Below, in pieces: positions 7,443 to 14,205 of a DNA stretch of 19,678 bases (the first letter of the stretch is position 1; each line of letters opens with the position of its first letter). The notes beneath the pieces are model-generated. The model was not told the DNA's origin. It made no database searches and saw only the letters and a program-made list of their open reading frames with translations. This DNA comes from H111-94 sp034436045 (lineage in GTDB: Bacteria; Chloroflexota; Ktedonobacteria; Ktedonobacterales; Ktedonobacteraceae). A program made the translations under genes and the position numbers. The stretch is from positions 1 to 19,678 of the forward strand of contig DAOTVZ010000074.1 of assembly GCA_034436045.1 (NCBI GenBank), written 5' to 3'.

Positions 7443-7898
7443 ATGGCAGAAGTAATGACGGCACAAGCCCATCTGAAAGACGGTATGAGCTTCATAGGCA
7501 GCGCTGGCTCTGGACATCAGCTCCTACTCGACGCCGCTGAACATGCCGGAGGACATAACGAAGGTTTCCGGCCAATGGAACTGTTGCTCGTAGGGCTGGC
7601 CGGTTGCACCGCAATGGATGTCATCTCCATCCTGCGCAAAAAGCGTCAGCAGGTAACAGATTACGAAGTCAGAGTGCAGGGCACACGTGCCGAGACGCAT
7701 CCGATGATCTTTGAAGAGATCACAGTGGAACATATTGTGACAGGCTACCATGTACAACCGGAGGCCGTCGCACGCGCCATCGAGTTATCGGAAAACCGCT
7801 ACTGTGGCGCAGGCGCGATGCTCGGTAAAGTGGCTCACCTGACACACACCTTCCGCATCCTGGAGGCATCCGAGCTACCTGCCAGTACAGCAAGGTAG
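7443..7898 (+). CDS. OsmC-family thiol peroxidase-like protein
   Basis: This 151-residue protein carries the two conserved cysteines of the OsmC/Ohr superfamily: C55 in GLAGCTAMDV and C121 in SENRYCGAGAML. The residues around them (FRPMELLLVGLAGC and the late ENRYC) fit the OsmC/YhfA branch rather than Ohr. Members reduce organic hydroperoxides or persulfides through the cysteine pair in the cytoplasm. GGAGG precedes the ATG by six or seven bases. It is 21 bases behind the dehydrogenase. The next gene starts 99 bases later, after a hairpin, so expression may be split here. The family is certain; whether it acts on peroxides or sulfur species is not. Confidence 0.88.
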   Translation: MAEVMTAQAHLKDGMSFIGSAGSGHQLLLDAAEHAGGHNEGFRPMELLLVGLAGCTAMDVISILRKKRQQVTDYEVRVQGTRAETHPMIFEEITVEHIVTGYHVQPEAVARAIELSENRYCGAGAMLGKVAHLTHTFRILEASELPASTAR

Positions 7899-7924
7899 CG
7901 TTCGATCACGTAACATATCCGTCA

Positions 7925-7976
7925 GCCAACTTCAACAGTGAGAGTGTAATGCCACCCTCACAAAGATTGAGTTGGC
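7925..7976 (+). promoter_or_regulatory. Long imperfect hairpin between OsmC and DsrE genes
   Basis: GCCAACT (7925-7931) pairs with AGTTGGC (7970-7976). Inside it GTGAGAGTG (7938-7946) pairs with CACCCTCAC (7953-7961) with one mismatch around a six-base loop. No T-run follows, and the DsrE Shine-Dalgarno GGAG begins nine bases after the outer arm. It is more likely an RNA processing, stability or attenuation structure inside the operon than a full terminator. Confidence 0.45.
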
Positions 7977-7997
7977 ATCAATAAAGGAGTAATGACG

Positions 7998-8420
7998 ATG
8001 GAAAAGCAAAATCGTATGTCCTTGATTCTCTTCTCCGGTACGGTAGACAAGTTAATGGCAGCCTCAATTCTGGCTACCGGCGCAGCCGCTATGGGCATGG
8101 AGGTCGAAATCTTCCTTACCACCTGGGGCCTGGAGGCTTTCCGCAAGGGATACTACAAGACGAATGCAAAGGTGAGCAAGGACTTCGAGGAGTTCGCCCC
8201 GCTCATGATGCAGCAAATGGCCGCCAAGAAGGCTCCAAGTTGGATGGAGAACCTGCAAAACGCGCGCGAAATTGGCGAGGTACGTATCTTCGCTTGCAGC
8301 ATGACTATGGAACTTTTCGACATCAAACACGACGACCTGGAGCCAATTGTTGATGAAGTAACGGGTGTCGCTACCTTTGTCGAACGCGCCAAAGAGAGTG
8401 CCATCACCCTCTTCATCTAA
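7998..8420 (+). CDS. DsrE/DsrE2-like sulfur-relay protein
   Basis: This 140-residue protein has the DsrE/F fold features: a first strand SLILFSGTVDKL, a glycine-rich A-rich helix, then GMEVEIFLTTWG. A single cysteine, C100 in FACSMTMELFDI, is at the place of the sulfur-binding cysteine of DsrE and DsrE2 proteins. The last part DEVTGVATFVERAKES is typical of the DsrE2 group. These proteins bind persulfide sulfur and pass it on, often with TusA, which is the next gene. There is no obvious membrane segment. GGAG is eight bases from the ATG at 7998 but only two from the ATG at 7992. TusA uses the same eight-base arrangement, so 7998 is preferred. Confidence 0.85.
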   Translation: MEKQNRMSLILFSGTVDKLMAASILATGAAAMGMEVEIFLTTWGLEAFRKGYYKTNAKVSKDFEEFAPLMMQQMAAKKAPSWMENLQNAREIGEVRIFACSMTMELFDIKHDDLEPIVDEVTGVATFVERAKESAITLFI

Positions 8421-8468
8421 ACTCGTTTTCTGCAACATATATGATGGAAATAAAAAGGAGTAATCACT

Positions 8469-8714
8469 ATGGAAAAACCTACCATCACTGTAGATAAAGA
8501 GATCGATGCACGTGGTAGCTTCTGCCCCGGCCCCTTGATGGAACTGATCCGTGGCATCAAAGCTCTGCCCGTTGGTGGAACACTCGCAGTACTTTCGAGC
8601 GACCCCGGCTCAATCAAGGATATTCCTGCCTGGGTCGCAAAGGCCCGCCATGAGATGGTTGGCACCTACACGGAACAGGGCTACACGCGCTTCGTCGTTC
8701 GTAAGATGCATTGA
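8469..8714 (+). CDS. TusA-family sulfur carrier protein
   Basis: This 81-residue protein has the TusA signature ARGSFCPGPLMELIRGIKAL with C19-P20, the cysteine that carries persulfide sulfur. SDPGSIKDIPAWV follows, the usual second half of the fold. The length is normal for the family (about 75-85). TusA proteins shuttle sulfur between enzymes, either for tRNA thiolation and cofactor synthesis or in sulfur oxidation. The DsrE-like gene 48 bases upstream and the flavoprotein 19 bases downstream favour a dissimilatory or detoxifying sulfur relay here. GGAG is eight bases from the ATG. Confidence in the family is high. Confidence 0.92.
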   Translation: MEKPTITVDKEIDARGSFCPGPLMELIRGIKALPVGGTLAVLSSDPGSIKDIPAWVAKARHEMVGTYTEQGYTRFVVRKMH

Positions 8715-8733
8715 ATTGAGAGGAGAGAAGATT

Positions 8734-9939
8734 ATGGCCCCCAAGCAGATAGTAATCCTGGGGGGCGGCGTTGGCGGCACCATCGTCGCCAACGTGCTTG
8801 CCCGGCGCTTGAGTTCGCAAGATGCCGATATCACGCTAATAGACAGTACTGGACAACACGTTTACATGCCAGGTTGGCTCTACTTGCCATTTAACCATGT
8901 CGATGAATTAAGCAGCCAGCTTGTTCGCAACGAATATGATTTGCTCAATAAACGTGTCCACCTGATGCGCGGAGAGGTTCTCAGGATTGACCCAAAGAAC
9001 AAAGAACTGCTGGTACGACACGGGGAACTGCTTCGCAACGACATCGACAATGCGCAGAGCAACGACACCGTCCACAGCTACGATTACCTGGTGATCGCAA
9101 CGGGCGCGCGCCTTGTACCATCAGACCTGGAAGGTCTGCGAGATGGGGCGGGTAAGTGGCACCACTTTTATAGTGCTAGAGGGGCCATTGCACTGCGCCA
9201 GGCCCTCCACGAATTTGACGGTGGACGTATCGTCATCGCCATCGGCGGTGTTCCTTATCGCTGCCCACCCGCGCCATTGGAATTCACCTTCTTGCTCGAC
9301 GAATGGCTGAGCAAACGGGGGTTACGTGATCGCACAGAGATACAGTATCTGTACCCTCTGTCACGTGTCTTTCCGATAGAGAGCGTCGCGGAAGCTGTCA
9401 CGCCTTTGCTCGAAGAACGCCACATTCAGTACAATACCTTCTTCAACGTGCAAAGCATCAACACTGAGAAGAAGATCATCGCCTCAGAAGAGGGTGAGGA
9501 GTTCCCTTACGATTTGCTGGTCATCATCCCACCGCATCGCGGTTCAACCGTCGTAGAGGAATCTGGCCTGGGCGATGAGCAGGGCTGGCTGCCCACCGAC
9601 CATCATACGCTGGCCGTAAAAGGCGTACCAGATGTCTACGCCATTGGTGATGCCACCGACCTGCCGGTTTCTAAGAGCGGTTCAGCCGCGCACTTCCAGG
9701 CCAAAGTGGTGGCAGAGCGTCTCGTTGCCGAGATACACGGCACCGAACCCAGCAAGGAAACAGCCCTTTATGACGGCGAAGTGATGTGCTTCCTGGAAAC
9801 CGGCTATAACAAAGCGACGCAACTGGTCTTCAATTACGAAAACCCGCCGCGCCCGCCACGTCCTAGCCTGTACTATCACATGGAGAAGCAACTCTTCAAT
9901 CAGGCTTACTGGCATCTGGTGCCGCAAGGTCTGGTTTAG
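8734..9939 (+). CDS. Sulfide:quinone oxidoreductase-like FAD protein
   Basis: This 401-residue flavoprotein has the FAD-binding motif ILGGGVGG (8-15), the ATG motif VIATGARLVPS (about 120-130) and the second FAD motif VYAIGDATDLP (about 301-311). C177 (in YRCPPAPLEFTF) and C352 (in VMCFLETGYN) match the two redox cysteines of sulfide:quinone oxidoreductases that form the sulfur bridge on FAD. They are the only cysteines; the third one, usually near residue 128, is absent. It probably oxidises sulfide or a persulfide and passes electrons to quinone or another acceptor, handing sulfur to TusA/DsrE. The ATG at 8734 has AGGAGAG upstream; the frame runs further up but only as overlap with TusA. 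NADH dehydrogenase or coenzyme A persulfide reductase activity is not excluded. Confidence 0.85.
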   Translation: MAPKQIVILGGGVGGTIVANVLARRLSSQDADITLIDSTGQHVYMPGWLYLPFNHVDELSSQLVRNEYDLLNKRVHLMRGEVLRIDPKNKELLVRHGELLRNDIDNAQSNDTVHSYDYLVIATGARLVPSDLEGLRDGAGKWHHFYSARGAIALRQALHEFDGGRIVIAIGGVPYRCPPAPLEFTFLLDEWLSKRGLRDRTEIQYLYPLSRVFPIESVAEAVTPLLEERHIQYNTFFNVQSINTEKKIIASEEGEEFPYDLLVIIPPHRGSTVVEESGLGDEQGWLPTDHHTLAVKGVPDVYAIGDATDLPVSKSGSAAHFQAKVVAERLVAEIHGTEPSKETALYDGEVMCFLETGYNKATQLVFNYENPPRPPRPSLYYHMEKQLFNQAYWHLVPQGLV

Positions 9940-9965
9940 CAGTCATCACGTGCTCAGATTGGTAG

Positions 9966-10014
9966 ACCAGGTGAGGCGCACCAGGTATCCAGCACCTGCA
10001 CATGGTACCAGGTG
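9966..10014 (+). repeat. ACCAGGT repeats and inverted CACCTG/CAGGTG upstream of the P-type ATPase
   Basis: ACCAGGT occurs three times (9966-9972, 9980-9986, 10007-10013) within 50 bases, and CACCTG (9993-9998) forms an inverted pair with CAGGTG (10009-10014). They fill the middle of the 146-base gap between the flavoprotein and the ATPase gene. Clustered copies of one heptamer in such a gap suggest an operator; no clear promoter boxes were found beside them. Confidence 0.35.
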
Positions 10015-10085
10015 TATAGCGCGGCTGCCTGGCGCGCCTCTCTATGCGTCTTCACCACAAATTGAGAAAAAAACGGAAGGCTACG

Positions 10086-12674
10086 ATGCAAGGCTCAAGA
10101 ACCATCATCAGCACACGTGAAGAACAGCCTGCGCTCTCTTCAGGCCCATCGGCTGAAAACTACTACCAGTTCTCCCTGCCTGAGCTTTTCGCGCTCCTGC
10201 ATAGTTCCGAAGAAGGGTTGAGCAGCCAGGAAGCGCGCCAGCGACAGGATCGGTTCGGCCCCAACGAACTGGTTACGGCGCAACGCCTGACAAGCGTCAA
10301 ACAACTCTTCCTTCTTTTCACCAATCCGCTGGTTCTCATCTTACTTGCCGCCAGCATCGTTTCGGCCTTTTTCGGCGAAGCACTTGATGCCAGCATTATT
10401 ATTGTCATTATCTTACTCAGTATTACGCTCAACTTCCTCCAGACCCACCGCTCAGAACGAGCTGTAGAGGGCTTGCGCAAACAGGTCGCACTGACGGCTA
10501 CCGTGCGTCGAGACGGCACCTGGCAAGAGCTTCCACGCCGCGAACTGGTGCCTGGCGACATCATTCGTCTCAGCGCGGGCGATATGGTGCCTGCTGACGC
10601 GCGTCTGTTACAAACCGTCTATCTGCATGTGCAGCAAGCCTCGCTCACCGGTGAATCCTTCCCTGTTGAAAAAGATGCCCAGGCCCAGGCTACGACGGTT
10701 GGCAACCTGGCCGAGATTCGCAACGCCGTCTTCCTCGGCACCTCTATTGTGAGTGGCACCGCCATCGCCCTCGTGACCGCCACCGGACACAATACTGCCT
10801 TTGGCGATATTGTTGCCAGCCTCGCCAAACGCCCACCGGAAACAGCTTTTGAACACGGCGTCAGGCGCTTCGGCCTGTTAATCACCAGAACCGTCTTCTT
10901 TCTCGTTCTATTTGTTTTCATGGTCGGTATTCTTTTTCATCATAGCACACTGGATTCTGCTCTCTTCGCCATCTCGCTCGCAGTGGGCCTGACACCAGAG
11001 TTCTTGCCGATGATCGTCACCATCACGCTCGCGCAAGGAGCCTCACAGATGGCAAAGGAAAAGGTGATTGTCAAGCATCTGGAATCAATGCAGAACTTCG
11101 GCAGCATTGATGTATTATGTAGCGATAAGACCGGTACGCTAACCACCGGCGAAATGGCCAGGCAGGCAGCACTCGACGCACGTGGCAACCCCTCGGAGCG
11201 CGTCTCCCTGTTTGCCTACCTGAATAGTTTCTACCAGACGGGCACAAAGAATGCCGTCGATGTGGCCATCCTGAGAGCCGAAGTGCCTGATATCAGCGCA
11301 TATCACAAGCAGGGCGAGCTTCCTTTCGACTTTGAGCGACGCCGACTCTCTGTCATCGTCGAGTCTCATGGCGAGTCGCTCTTGATTAGTAAAGGTGCCC
11401 CCGAAAGCATCCTGAAGGTGTGTACCGCCTGCGAGATAGAGGGACAAAACTTGCCTCTGAACGCAGAGCTGCAAGCACAATGCCAGCACACCTCGCAGCA
11501 CCTCAGTGAGCAGGGCTACTACACCATCGCCGTTGCCTACCGACGTTTGCCACCACAGCAAGGGATATACCAGACTACCGATGAGCAAGATATGACTCTG
11601 CTCGGTTTCCTGACCTTCCTTGACCCCTTACGACAGGATGCTGCCGACGCCCTGGCCGCCTTACGCCGTGATGGCGTCACGGTGAAAATCCTGACCGGCG
11701 ATAATGCCCTGGCTACACGTCACATCTGCACACAGGTCGGCCTAAACACCGAAAACATGCTGCTGGGTGAAGACCTGGCGCATATCGATGATAGCGCGCT
11801 ACCACAGGTAGCTGAACGGGTGGATGTTTTTGCCCGCGTTTCTCCGGCACAGAAGAATCGCATCATTCTCGCGCTTAAACGTCATCGCCATGTGGTAGGT
11901 TTCCTGGGTGACGGCATTAATGACGCCCCCTCGTTGCACACCGCCGATGTTGGCATCTCAGTGGCCAGTGCCACCGACGTGGCAAAAGAAGCCGCCGAAC
12001 TCATACTGCTTGAACGGGGCCTGAGCGTCTTGCATAAAGGCATCATTGAAGGTCGCAAAGCCTTCGGCAACGTGATGAAATATTTACTGATGGGCACCAG
12101 TTCCAATTTCGGGAACATGTTCAGCATGGCAGGTGCCTTTGTCTTTTTACCGTTTCTGCCTATGCTGCCAACACAAATCTTACTGAATAACTTCTTATAC
12201 GATCTCTCTCAAATCACTATTCCGACCGATAATGTGGATGTCTCCTTTATCCAGAAGCCGCAACGCTGGAACGTCAGACTCATCAGTGATTTTATGATTT
12301 TCATTGGGCCGATCAGTTCGATCTTCGACTTTCTGACCTTCTTTGTCATGCTAACGGTCTTCCATGCCTCGGAGACGCTGTTTCACACCGGCTGGTTTGT
12401 GGAATCGCTGGCAACACAAACCCTGGTTCTGTTCGTGATCCGCACCTGGGGTAATCCACTGCACAGCCGCCCAAGTCTCCCATTGACCATCACAGTATGC
12501 ACAGTTGTAGTACTGGGTTTGCTACTGCCATTTTCTCCGTTAGGAACCCTGCTACAATTCACACCACTTCCACCGCTCTATTTCCTCTTCCTCGCCGTTG
12601 CCACCACCACGTATTTATTGTTGGTAGAAATCATTAAACGTCTCCTGTTGAAACGCTGGCTAAAAACGCTATAG
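10086..12674 (+). CDS. mgtA: MgtA-type P-type ATPase (Mg2+ importer)
   Basis: This 862-residue P-type ATPase has the actuator motif TGES (188-191), the phosphorylation site DKTGTLT with D347, the TGDN motif (537-540) and GDGINDAP (608-615). The TM4 region GLTPEFLPMIV followed by KVIVKHLESMQNFGSIDVL, and the later SSNFGNMFS...LPMLPTQILLNNFLYDLSQ, are characteristic of the MgtA/MgtB branch (type IIIB) rather than the calcium or heavy-metal ATPases. About ten membrane segments can be seen. It should import Mg2+ across the plasma membrane using ATP. GGAAGG lies five bases before the ATG at 10086; an upstream ATG at 10044 would add 14 basic residues but has no ribosome site. It has its own 146-base upstream gap with repeats and stands between the sulfur genes and the second stress-protein gene. 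Confidence 0.9.
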   Translation: MQGSRTIISTREEQPALSSGPSAENYYQFSLPELFALLHSSEEGLSSQEARQRQDRFGPNELVTAQRLTSVKQLFLLFTNPLVLILLAASIVSAFFGEALDASIIIVIILLSITLNFLQTHRSERAVEGLRKQVALTATVRRDGTWQELPRRELVPGDIIRLSAGDMVPADARLLQTVYLHVQQASLTGESFPVEKDAQAQATTVGNLAEIRNAVFLGTSIVSGTAIALVTATGHNTAFGDIVASLAKRPPETAFEHGVRRFGLLITRTVFFLVLFVFMVGILFHHSTLDSALFAISLAVGLTPEFLPMIVTITLAQGASQMAKEKVIVKHLESMQNFGSIDVLCSDKTGTLTTGEMARQAALDARGNPSERVSLFAYLNSFYQTGTKNAVDVAILRAEVPDISAYHKQGELPFDFERRRLSVIVESHGESLLISKGAPESILKVCTACEIEGQNLPLNAELQAQCQHTSQHLSEQGYYTIAVAYRRLPPQQGIYQTTDEQDMTLLGFLTFLDPLRQDAADALAALRRDGVTVKILTGDNALATRHICTQVGLNTENMLLGEDLAHIDDSALPQVAERVDVFARVSPAQKNRIILALKRHRHVVGFLGDGINDAPSLHTADVGISVASATDVAKEAAELILLERGLSVLHKGIIEGRKAFGNVMKYLLMGTSSNFGNMFSMAGAFVFLPFLPMLPTQILLNNFLYDLSQITIPTDNVDVSFIQKPQRWNVRLISDFMIFIGPISSIFDFLTFFVMLTVFHASETLFHTGWFVESLATQTLVLFVIRTWGNPLHSRPSLPLTITVCTVVVLGLLLPFSPLGTLLQFTPLPPLYFLFLAVATTTYLLLVEIIKRLLLKRWLKTL

Positions 12675-12732
12675 GCGATGGTATGGCCTTTGTAGTTTGC
12701 CGTGTCGTCAAGAAAAACAGAGGCTCTGAGAC

Positions 12733-12796
12733 TGTGATACATTTGTGAGGATACTTGAGCTTTTGTGAGTTCAAAGTGATCTTCTGCCTGTACACT
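12733..12796 (+). promoter_or_regulatory. Phased direct-repeat operator and -10 of the second stress-protein gene
   Basis: TGTGAT (12733), TGTGAG (12744), CTTGAG (12754), TGTGAG (12764) and AGTGAT (about 12775) recur every 10-11 bases. A -10-like TACACT follows at 12791-12796; the last TGA ends twelve bases before it, exactly as in the first stress-protein promoter. The array covers the -35 zone, where no TTGACA-like box is present, so an activator probably replaces it. The start codon is at 12860. Confidence 0.6.
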
Positions 12797-12859
12797 AAAA
12801 TCAGAAAAGAATCGTCGCAAGCATGTAAAAGAAGTCCGCTGCGGAAAAGGAGGCAGCGT

Positions 12860-13837
12860 ATGTTTCAGCGTATTCTTGTACCCGTGGATGGCTCTCAGCG
12901 CGCGGAACAGGCTCTTCCGGTAGCCGCGCGGATTGCTCGATCCACCGGCGGCAGTATCCTTGTGCTGCGCGTGGTAAGCATCCCTTCTGATTTTCAAGTC
13001 TACTCGTCGGTTACTCCCGCAGTGGTTCAGTCCGCCTTAGAGGCCGAACAAGAAGAGGCCGAAAGCTACCTGGCCGGATTGACTAATCAGAGTGTGCTGG
13101 CCGGTCTTCCTGTCCACACTCAGGTCGTGGTAGGAACCGATCAAGCCGCCAGGAGTATTCTGTCAACTATCACCGACCAGCACTGCGACCTGGTGGTGAT
13201 TTGCAGTCACGGCTACACCGGCATCAAACGTTGGGCATTGGGAAGCGTCGCAGAGAAGGTCGTACATCTTTCTCCAGTCCCGGTTCTCTTGTTACGTGCG
13301 GACCATGCGCTCCCGCTCCATATCACCGCCCAGCAACAGGGAGTTATTCGCGCCTTAGTCCCACTGGACGGCTCCGCAGAGGCCAAAGCGGCCCTGGAAC
13401 CGGCCGCCTTCCTGGTGGCAGCGCTGGCCGCACCGGGTAAGGGCGCTCTTCACCTGATGCGTGTGGTGACAGGGACATCTACTCACGAGCCGGACCCCGA
13501 ACGGCAGAAGGCGGCGTTGGCAAAAGTTCGACACTACCTTAGCACAACGGTGGAACATATACGCGAACGCCTTATCGCTCCGTCAGTGGCTCCCTTGAAC
13601 CTCTCTATAACCTGGTCGGCAGTGCCTGATGGCGATGTAGCCACCAGCATTGTCAATATGGCCGAGATAGGTGAGGACACGGAAGGCGCAGGCACGCCCG
13701 AACGCTGCGATCTCATTGCCATGGCAACACATGGCTACAGTGGATGGCAACGCTGGGTCATGGGCAGTGTGACTGAACGAGTACTGCATGCCACCAAAGT
13801 GCCCATGTTGATTGTCCGTTCAAACGTAGTACACTAG
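12860..13837 (+). CDS. Tandem-domain universal stress protein (second copy)
   Basis: This 325-residue protein has two UspA domains and is clearly paralogous to the protein encoded at 5285-6355. It begins MFQRILVPVDGS, with the first loop motif HGYTGIKRWALGSV at 117-130. The second domain begins RALVPLDGSAEAK (about 164) and its loop motif HGYSGWQRWVMGSV is at 291-304. Both loops are intact, so nucleotide binding is expected. It lacks the polar C-terminal tail of the first copy. GGAGG is six bases from the ATG at 12860; the frame extends up to 12755 but that part covers the promoter. It is followed by a gene-poor stretch and a convergent operon, so it is probably transcribed alone. Confidence 0.93.
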   Translation: MFQRILVPVDGSQRAEQALPVAARIARSTGGSILVLRVVSIPSDFQVYSSVTPAVVQSALEAEQEEAESYLAGLTNQSVLAGLPVHTQVVVGTDQAARSILSTITDQHCDLVVICSHGYTGIKRWALGSVAEKVVHLSPVPVLLLRADHALPLHITAQQQGVIRALVPLDGSAEAKAALEPAAFLVAALAAPGKGALHLMRVVTGTSTHEPDPERQKAALAKVRHYLSTTVEHIRERLIAPSVAPLNLSITWSAVPDGDVATSIVNMAEIGEDTEGAGTPERCDLIAMATHGYSGWQRWVMGSVTERVLHATKVPMLIVRSNVVH

Positions 13838-13883
13838 CTGAAGCTTCTATCGCTTCATTATTCGTTCACTTCAGGAAACCGAA

Positions 13884-14153
13884 GTGGAGCGCCTGCGCGA
13901 GGAGCTGAAAAGAAAAGATGAACTGATACGACAACTGCTTCTGCTCCTGGTCCTTCAGCAGAAAGCTTCCCGTACTACCCACACATATGTTCAGGAACAC
14001 AGATCACATAACGGCAACCAGGGCAAGCCAATCCAGGCCCGGCCCTGGTTTTCCGTACTCATTGCCCACCTTATCGTGGGAGTCTCTTTTTGCAAGAGAG
14101 CGCAAGACATCGCCACTACAATGATAGGATACTTTTCCCGTTTTTCATTGTAG
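13884..14153 (+). CDS. Doubtful small coiled-coil protein or remnant
   Basis: This 89-codon frame starts at GTG with CAGGA seven bases upstream. Its first 36 residues (ERLREELKRKDELIRQLLLL...) are a strong leucine-rich amphipathic helix, the kind found at the end of MerR-type or phage-repressor-like regulators. The rest has no recognisable features and runs through two terminator-like hairpins and the left arm of the 23-bp inverted repeat, so only the first part might be protein-derived. The in-frame sequence upstream of the GTG also continues helix-like (IIRSLQETEV) to a stop beside the stress-protein end, which suggests a decayed fragment. No family is recognised. Confidence 0.25.
   Translation: MERLREELKRKDELIRQLLLLLVLQQKASRTTHTYVQEHRSHNGNQGKPIQARPWFSVLIAHLIVGVSFCKRAQDIATTMIGYFSRFSL
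14033..14052 (+). terminator. Intrinsic terminator candidate after the second stress-protein gene
   Basis: CCAGG (14033-14037) and CCTGG (14044-14048) form a short GC-rich stem followed directly by TTTT. It is about 200 bases downstream of the stress-protein stop and could end that transcript. Confidence 0.4.
14065..14091 (+). terminator. Second terminator-like hairpin
   Basis: CCCAC (14065-14069) and GTGGG (14076-14080) form a hairpin followed by AGTCTCTTTTT. It may back up the hairpin at 14033-14052. Confidence 0.4.
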
Positions 14154-14167
14154 TGGCGATGCCTTGC
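14102..14167. repeat. Near-perfect 23-bp inverted repeat
   Basis: CATCGCCACTACAATGA (14108-14124) is the exact reverse complement of the 17 bases at 14145-14161. After one mismatched pair the arms continue with GCAAG (14102-14106) and CTTGC (14163-14167). The loop is 20 bases. Neither outer side has a T-run, so it is not a standard intrinsic terminator. It lies in the gap between two convergent genes. It could be a palindromic mobile remnant, a Rho-independent stop without U-tract, or a structured RNA. Confidence 0.7.
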
Positions 14168-14205
14168 ACACATCCTGCCGACTAGTGTTTACTCTATCTA
14201 CTGCA

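Noticed and set aside
8551..8733. N-terminal extension of the flavoprotein
   Set aside because: It is out-of-frame overlap with TusA; the FAD motif begins right after the ATG at 8734.
12755..12859. N-terminal extension of the second stress protein
   Set aside because: The extension overlaps the phased repeats and the -10, and the ATG at 12860 has an ideal GGAGG and matches the paralogue's start.
14102..14167. Ordinary intrinsic terminator
   Set aside because: The stem is very long but no T-run follows on either strand.
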